From: Abelmoschus esculentus
Lineage: Eukaryota > Streptophyta > Magnoliopsida > Malvales > Malvaceae
Direction: 5' to 3'
NCBI GenBank assembly: GCA_035048815.1
Contig: JAUCBN010000003.1
Span: forward strand, 27,450,001-27,514,000
Length of the DNA: 64,000 nucleotides
The translations under genes and the position numbers were made by a program. The notes beneath the pieces were generated by a model. It was given only the letters and a program-made list of their open reading frames with translations, had not been told where the DNA came from and ran no database searches. Positions 57,639 through 64,000 of this stretch are shown one piece after another (within the stretch, counting starts at the first letter, position 1; every line of letters begins with the position of its first letter).

Positions 57639-59180
57639 TTTAAATTGAAAAAAAAATCCTTAATATTAATTTTGCCAATGAATATTACATTAATAAAAAT
57701 AAACATACATTTTTGGGTTAATTTGGATGAATAATCTCTTTTAATTTTTAATTAGAAAAATATATTCTTTCAAACTAAATTTGAAAAACTATACATTTAA
57801 GTCCATATAGGTTAAATTCGTATTTTATTATATTAAATTTGCGTTTAATCAAATGTGATTCTTGATTTTATAATTGATTAAACATATATTTAACTTATAT
57901 AGATTGAAAGGATATTTTAAAAAATTATTTAAAAACTATATTTTTCCTAATTAAAAGTTTAAAAAAATATTCATTCAAATTAGTCTAAATCTCACTCTAA
58001 ATTTACAATATCCAAGCCTTTTAATTTTTGTTATTCCCATATATAGTTATTAAAATTTAATTTATTCTAAAAATACATCTTAAATTTTGTTTAAATTTAT
58101 GAATGATTAATTTGAATAGGATTAAATTTGTTCATATTTTTATTTGATGTTTTGAAATTCTGTCTGCATACACATGCCTTTTATTTATATAGATAGTGTT
58201 AGAAAAATAGATTGTCGTAAAACGAGGCGTTAATGCTAAAATAATAAAATAATTATTTAAAATTAAATTGTATCGTGGTATATAAACACTGAAATAATAA
58301 AATAATTATTTGTCTCTCGAGGTTAATATGGTGTCTTTTTATTTCGTACATCCGAAATCGAAATAAACTTCTATTATATTGCTCTTTTGATAACTGTATT
58401 TCTTTTTAGCTGTGAGAGCTTTTAAAAGAATTATTAAGCGAGAGTTAACTGAAAAGAACAAAATACTTCTTTATTTATAGCCTGCATGCGGTATTAAAAT
58501 TATTCATAAAAAAATAAATTAGAAATCGATATAATTTCAAAAAGAATTCAAAATTTCAATTCAGTTTAAATCATAATTAAACAAATTTTAATCATTAAAC
58601 AAAGAAAACAAATAAACATTAAACCTTAAAAATCTAAAAGATAGGTGACAAAGCTATTATCCTTTTAAATTTTAATCTTTTATTAACCTATAAATATCAG
58701 ACGAAAAAATTCTTTAAGCAATATTAACATTTTTTCACTAATGCGAGAAAATTCTTCCGAAACTATCACTTATAAAAACCTTTAATTTCTTTATGCTCAA
58801 TTTAATCTTTTGCTTGTTCGTTTATAATTATTTAATTTTTTGGATAATATTTTAACAATTATAACTGATATTTAAAACTTCAAAAAAGAATTTTCATAAA
58901 ATTTTTAATGAATCTGGAGATTAATATTATTTAATGAATGCAGTTTGTTAAAATTTTAAGGTTTTTTAAGGTGCCCTGTGTGGTCGCTCTTATTGTGCTT
59001 GTCTAGAACACTATTGTTAACCTCTTTTATATTTTATATGTATGTTAGATGAAAATCGTTTGTCGCTTAACTATGTCTTCTTTATTATGTTTTCATTTTA
59101 AAACCGTAGGTTTAGGGTTTAATTTAGTGATTATGATTAGAGTTTAGGAAATTAGAGGTCGAATATAATTTTTAAGGTGT
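57639..59180. other. AT-rich spacer
   Basis: No open frame or recognised repeat apart from near-duplicate phrases GCTAAAATAATAAAATAATT and CTGAAATAATAAAATAATTA at 58233 and 58287. Confidence 0.35.
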
Positions 59181-59186
59181 AAGCAG

Positions 59187-59350
59187 GGACGGAGCTACTA
59201 AGGGGTTGCCCCACCCTCAAAGATTTTTTTTTTTTTTACTTTTTTTCCTATTTAAACTCTTTTAAAAATTGTTTTTTTTATGAATTTCCCCCTACTTCTA
59301 GACATTTATGTTTTATCCCCTTCAACTCCAAATCCTGACTCCATCCTTGG
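59187..59350. repeat. Short repeat with GGGACGGAGC / GACTCCATCC ends
   Basis: Begins CAGGGACGGAGCTACTAAGG and ends near AAATCCTGACTCCATCCTTG, an imperfect inverted end. Plant genomes carry many small elements with such ends; the class is not determined here. Confidence 0.4.
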
Positions 59351-59552
59351 GTGTAAAATTTAAAATTTAAGATTAAATTTAAAAATTAATTTTTAAGTGT
59401 TTTTAAATTTAAAACCTAAAACAAATAATAAATAGGAGTAGAATTTTTTTTCATGCATTGTTAATGTAGAAATTTTGAAGTGGGGCACGGGCATATAGGA
59501 ATGTCAACCAAATGTAATTAATTAGATGATTAAGTTGCATTTTTATTTTTAA

Positions 59553-60083
59553 TATATATTATTTGGGTGAGTAAAATTCGACTCGACTCGAAAAAACGAA
59601 TAATCCGACTCGACTCAAGGTGAAAATATTCGACTTGACTCGAAAAAATTTCAAATAAAGTTCGAGTTGTAAAATAGAAATTCGAATAACTCAAAATTTT
59701 TAGTAATTAAAGGATTAATTTTTTAGTATGAGATGAGTCTATCATTTTTTATGATATATATACATTGATATATAAAAATATAAAGAAATATTGCTACATA
59801 TGAAAATATATATATATATATACATATCTTGTATGATTAGAGAAAGTCGTTTAAATTAAAATCATATCATACTATAACAAGATAAATAATTACAATTAAA
59901 TATTTATAAGAACTCGAAAACTCGACTCGATTCGATTAGACTCGAATTTCTTAAACTCGACTCGAACCGAAAAAATTTTAAATAAAGTTTGAGTCGTAAA
60001 ATATGTTTCATCAACTCGAATAACTCAAAATTTTTTAACTCGATTCGACTCGACCCGACCGAGTACTCACTCCTATATATTAT
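59553..60083. mobile_element. Complete MITE of the 'ACTCGACTCGA' family with 10-bp target duplication
   Basis: The body is 59563-60073. The left end is TTGGGTGAGTAAAATTCGAC and the right end ACCGAGTACTCACTCC is its approximate inverse. TATATATTAT occurs on both sides (59553-59562 and 60074-60083). Low complexity makes chance agreement possible, but the length fits a Mutator-type element. Confidence 0.7.
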
Positions 60084-60120
60084 CACCTTAATTAAATTAA
60101 ATTAATTATTCACACTGAAC

Positions 60121-60339
60121 CCACATCCACGAAAAATTATATCATGGGTCAGTCCCACCACGTGTCCATGGGACCGACCAATGATAACTACCCACTTCAT
60201 CAATTTTTTCATGTCATATTTTTTTCCAAGTGAATTTTCACTTTAAAAATTAAAAAATAATGAGGTGTATGATTATCATTGGTCGATCCCATAAATGACG
60301 TGATGAAACTGACCCATGATATAATTTCTCCACATCCAC
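60121..60339. mobile_element. MITE (199 bp) with perfect 10-bp target duplication
   Basis: The body is 60131-60329. Inverted ends of about 22 bp are nearly perfect: GAAAAATTATATCATGGGTC and the reverse complement of GACCCATGATATAATTTCT. CCACATCCAC flanks both sides (60121-60130, 60330-60339). It is a sister copy of the element in PP2C intron 1. It contains a G-box (CACGTG, 60159-60164) inside. Confidence 0.85.
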
Positions 60340-60939
60340 ACCCCCAGTTGATTACTGACCGTACAATGTCGCCTTCACTTTCGCCTAATAACGGATAACC
60401 CCACCACCCCAGTACAGATTTTCATGTATATATATTAAAAAATCATGTCATTCTAAATTTCTTTATTTATTTGGAATATTATTTAATATATAATTTATAT
60501 AAAATTTATTATATATAAATTTTTGTAAAAAATTTATTTATATAAATATTTTAATTTTAAGATTTAAAGATTTTGTTAAGGTTTAGTATTTTGTTAATGC
60601 ATAGAAAATTTCCGAAATTTATTAAATTATTTTATCATTTAAATGATATTTGTTTTATTTATGACTTAACGTTTTAGATTTAATTTAAATTTTAATTTTT
60701 TACATAAAAATTGTAATATATCGAACGTTGATTAGTTGAATAAAGCACTATTACCCTACTTCATTAAAATATTTATTTTTAAAAATAATTTTTAATTATA
60801 AAAATATAATATTTATTTTGGATAATCACTAATCAAAAGAGCAATTCGATTCTCTCCCTTGATATATTATTTGGGACAAAAAGAGAAACCTAATCTTCCT
60901 CTCAGCTCACATCAAACACCTTGACTTATATTTGTGGGT

Positions 60940-61268
60940 GATTCTAAAAAAAGCTAGCTACAACTGTTTTCTTATAAAAAAATTATAAGAAATTCGGTAT
61001 ATATTTTTCGGTATATACCGGAATTCTTATAACTTTTGTAAAAAAAAGGTATATACCGAATTTCTTACAAAAACTGTAAGAATTTCGGTTACAAACCGAT
61101 TTTTTATAAAAAGTATAAAGATTTCGGTATATACCGTTTTTCTTATAAAAATTGTAAGAATTTCGGTATATATCGAAAAGTGCGTACCGAATTTCTTACA
61201 ATTTTTGTAAGAAAAACGGTACGACCTTTTTTAAGCTTTTTTTAAGGCCGATTTTTTTTAGAATTTCC
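60940..61268. mobile_element. Element built of short palindromes (CGGTATATACCG cluster)
   Basis: Outer inverted ends are GATTCTAAAAAAAGC at left and TTTTTTTTAGAATT at right. Between them, TTCTTACAAAAA or TTTTTGTAAGAA alternates with GGTATATACCG at least five times, so most of the 330 bp can fold into a series of hairpins. Probably a MITE with internally amplified hairpins. Confidence 0.6.
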
Positions 61269-62397
61269 CTATATTTGGCCCAACTTTTTCCCAAACCCTT
61301 ATTGTTCTAAAAAATAAAAAGAATTCTTAAAAAAAATAAGAATAAAAATAACATAATTATTAAATATATTAATAGTAGTTTTTTAAGCAACTTTAATTCA
61401 CTTTTTTTTAAATATGACTATATATCTCATTAAAAACTATTTTAATCTTAGTTTCAAAAAAATAATACATAATACTATATATAAAAAAATTACGAAATAA
61501 TCTAGTAAAAAAATATATAAAAAATTAAAATAATAGCATTCTCTTATTATAATAAGTAAAATATATTATCTTTTACTACTGAAATACTACTGATTAGATT
61601 AAAAGCTAATTAATGATTTATTTAAAATATTAATTAATAACCTAATATAATAAATTAAAATAGATCATAAAAATATTAAATAATAATCTTAAAAAATAAT
61701 TAAAAACCCAATCATATCCATTTATTTGTTTTTTCAAATATATTTAGGTCCCTCATCATCCACTTTTATTTTATTTTATTTTTATGTTTACTAGAATGAT
61801 TCAGTCCTTGACTAACACCTAAAATTATGACTGTTATAAACGTGAAGCCTTAACCATCATCTGATCTGAATCAAAACACTTTTCCAACAAAAAATGATAT
61901 ACGGATTTGGGACCACATAATTCTTCCCCATTCTTTTGCTATGTGTGTTACGGTTTTAAATAAGATAAACTGACAGTGAATTATTTGAGTTTAATTTAAC
62001 TAAAGTTTAAGTAATATAAGATTTAAGATTAAATAGAATCGATTTTTTAACGAATCGAGTTGAGTTCTGATTATTCAAATTTGTTAAAAAAATATTTAAA
62101 CCAAAATTCTTGTTACGGGATTATTACCCTCTTCTTAAAAGACATGTCTAATAAGATGTATAGCGTTACCGTTTATTTATCCTAAGACCTCCCTTTTACT
62201 TTCCGATATGAGATCCCCATTTAACCTTGTGACACATTCGTTACGCTTGTTCACCTTGTTTACTAATGGGAGCTCGACGTGAAATCGGACAATCAAAATA
62301 TCACTCCGATACTACTTATCACAGTGTTACCGTCTTCAGAATTCTTAACCTAAGTCGAGTTTATTACTATTTAAACTCAGCTCGTTTGCACCACCAG
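61269..62397. other. AT-rich spacer with one GC-richer block
   Basis: 61269-61900 is nearly pure A/T. 62100-62400 contains TCCTAAGACCTCCC, GTGACACATTCGTTACGC and related phrases, likely from an old repeat. No gene. Confidence 0.35.
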
Positions 62398-62974
62398 TTA
62401 GGGTCACTTTAGCATTGCTTTTGAAAAGTGCGGTGGAAAAGTATGGTGAGAAAGTTTAGTGAAAAAATTCTTTTTGGAACTTTTAGTTTGAAAAATATGC
62501 GTTTAGTATTGCTGTTAAAAAATGCTTTTTAGAAAATAAATGACTATTTTAGACATGATGTTATAAGTTAAAAATATATATTTAAATGATAATAAAATTA
62601 TTTTATATTATAATATTAACTTAAATTATGATAAAATATAAAAATATTAATTAATAAATAAATAAATTATTTTTGAAAAGTGCTTTTTAGAAGTGTTTTT
62701 TGAGAAAATATATAATTTTGTATGAATATATATAATTTTTAAATTAAAAAATAATTTATGTTAAATATAATTATGTATTTATAAAAATTAGATTATAATA
62801 AATATAATAAATGAAGGTTAAAATTGTAATATGACTTTTAAAATCACTTTTCAAACGTAGTTTTTTTTTTCAAAAGCTAACTGTTTTAGCATTGCTTCTG
62901 CGTTTCAAACCAGCTTTTGACCCAAAAGCTAGTTTAAAAAGCTGATTTAAAAACCAATGTTAAACGAGGCCTTA
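62398..62974. mobile_element. Tourist-like (PIF/Harbinger) MITE with TTA target duplication
   Basis: The body is 62401-62971. Left end GGGTCACTTTAGCATTGCTT. The right end, read inverted, is GGCCTCGTTTAACATTGG. TTA flanks both sides (62398-62400, 62972-62974). The GGCC-type terminus and the trinucleotide TTA duplication are typical of Tourist elements. Confidence 0.7.
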
Positions 62975-63229
62975 GTGTATACTACTTTCTATACAACTCA
63001 AAACAAGGTCTAATTCTACCCTCGGTTCATTCACTCTTTTGAGTTTAAAATCTAGTCCCTTTGTTTTAAATTGCAAGGCATTAGTCCATCTACTTTTCTT
63101 ATTCCAAAATTAAAGGGTAATTGATAACACTACTAAATGTCTTCTACATGCCTTTTTGTTAAATTTGAATGGGCAGTACACTAAGGTCACTCAATTATGT
63201 AAAATTGATCTTGCTATAAAATGGTATTT

Positions 63230-63675
63230 ATTAGAGGTGAACATTCGATTCAGTTGAGTTGTAAAAAAAAATGAGTTATTCGAGTTGATGAATCTAATTT
63301 TATTATTTGAAATTTTATTTTAAATTTTTTCGAATCGAGTTGAGTTTTCAAGTTCTTATAAAAATTTAATTATAATTATTCGATTTGATTGTAATTTAAA
63401 CAACTTTCACTAATAATATAAGATATGTATATATTTCTTCGTATTTTTATAGGTGACATTATTTCTTCATATTATGTACTAGTATATATATCATAAAATT
63501 TTGAATGAACCGTCTTGAACTTAATAATAAATTCTCTAATTACAAAAAATTAAATTATTCAAATTTTTATTTTATAATCCAAATTTTATTTAATATTTTT
63601 TAAGTTGAATCGAGTACTTTTTTCTTGAATCAAGTTATTCAGTTTTTTATAATCTAGTTTTATTTACTCCCAATC
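63230..63675. repeat. Copy of the 'ACTCGACTCGA' MITE family, inverted orientation
   Basis: Starts AGAGGTGAACATTCGATTCA. The interior reads as the reverse complement of the 59.6 kb copy (e.g. CAAGTTCTTATAAAAATTTA against TAAATATTTATAAGAACTCG). The right end is worn. Confidence 0.55.
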
Positions 63676-63879
63676 TTTACCAGTAATAACTTTTTGATAA
63701 ATTTAGACAAATTTAAATAATAATTTTAAAACATTTTAAAATTCTTAATAATTTAATGAAACGGCAGAAATATTATTTATTTCAAATAAAAAATGAAAAT
63801 TTTGTATTTCTATTTTTAAAAATATTTTAAATATTTATTTTTTAATTTCTAGATCCCAGCCGAATATATTACTGATTTT

Positions 63880-64000
63880 CAGTATATAGTTTTAGGGTAC
63901 TGTTGCTGTTGGTGGTCCATAGAGTACAACCCTGCTCATTTGCCTTGTATATCAAGCAACTCCGCAATTCTCCTCTCTCTTTCTCTCTCTGCAAAGTGCA
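63880..64000 (+). other. CT-rich window end, possible start of a gene outside the window
   Basis: The last 45 bases are CT-rich (CCTCTCTCTTTCTCTCTCTG), like a plant 5' UTR. The sequence just before is less AT-rich than the spacer. No start codon in a long frame within the window. Confidence 0.25.

Overview
The window is nuclear DNA from a dicot plant. Genes are split by GT-AG introns, the spacer is very AT-rich and full of MITEs, and half of the left side is LTR retrotransposon. The gene products are closest, from memory of the families, to eudicot proteins. A cotton-like (Malvaceae) genome is my best guess, but it is a guess.

Left third (1-24.6 kb): repeats only. A long foldback/MITE element (pieces 2939-3574 and 24431-24618) was split by LTR element I (3575-24425, minus strand, 5-bp target duplication ATTAT). 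Element I was later split by LTR element II (11486-20747, plus strand, target duplication CACTC). Both are gag-only elements of the Ty3/gypsy Tat/Ogre type. They have primer-binding sites matching the 3' end of a tRNA-Arg, near-identical polypurine tracts, gag proteins with a CHHC knuckle, and tandem-repeat arrays just before the 3' LTR. I found no protease, reverse transcriptase, RNase H or integrase in either.

Middle and right (25.1-56.9 kb): a gene block. In order: a small unrecognised 98-aa protein gene (+, 25138-26339); an intronless 3-hydroxyisobutyrate-dehydrogenase-like reductase (-, 27261-28280); ceramide glucosyltransferase GCS (+, 30615-35609); a fragment of an ABCB transporter pseudogene (+, about 36790-37110); a clade A protein phosphatase 2C of the ABA pathway (-, 37561-41412); a 2-oxoglutarate/Fe(II) dioxygenase (+, 45521-48030); and a golgin-84-like coiled-coil protein, golgin candidate 1 (-, 50060-56897). 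Exon structures were built by hand from splice sites and reading-frame continuity.

Three of these genes carry lesions in otherwise well-conserved sequence. GCS has an in-frame TGA where an Arg codon CGA is expected, removing the last 74 residues. The PP2C has a one-base deletion in exon 3, just before the conserved Trp loop. The golgin seems to lack about ten residues next to its membrane anchor. Either this is a decaying gene copy (for example one homoeologue of a polyploid) or the assembly has base errors; reads and transcripts would separate the two.

Right end (57-64 kb): no gene. It holds several MITEs with clear terminal inverted repeats and target duplications, a cluster of short palindromes at about 60.94-61.27 kb, and a CT-rich stretch at the very end that could be the 5' leader of a gene beyond the window. 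The genes do not form a pathway or operon. GCS (sphingolipid synthesis) and the golgin (Golgi structure) both act in the secretory system, but their closeness is probably ancestral gene order.
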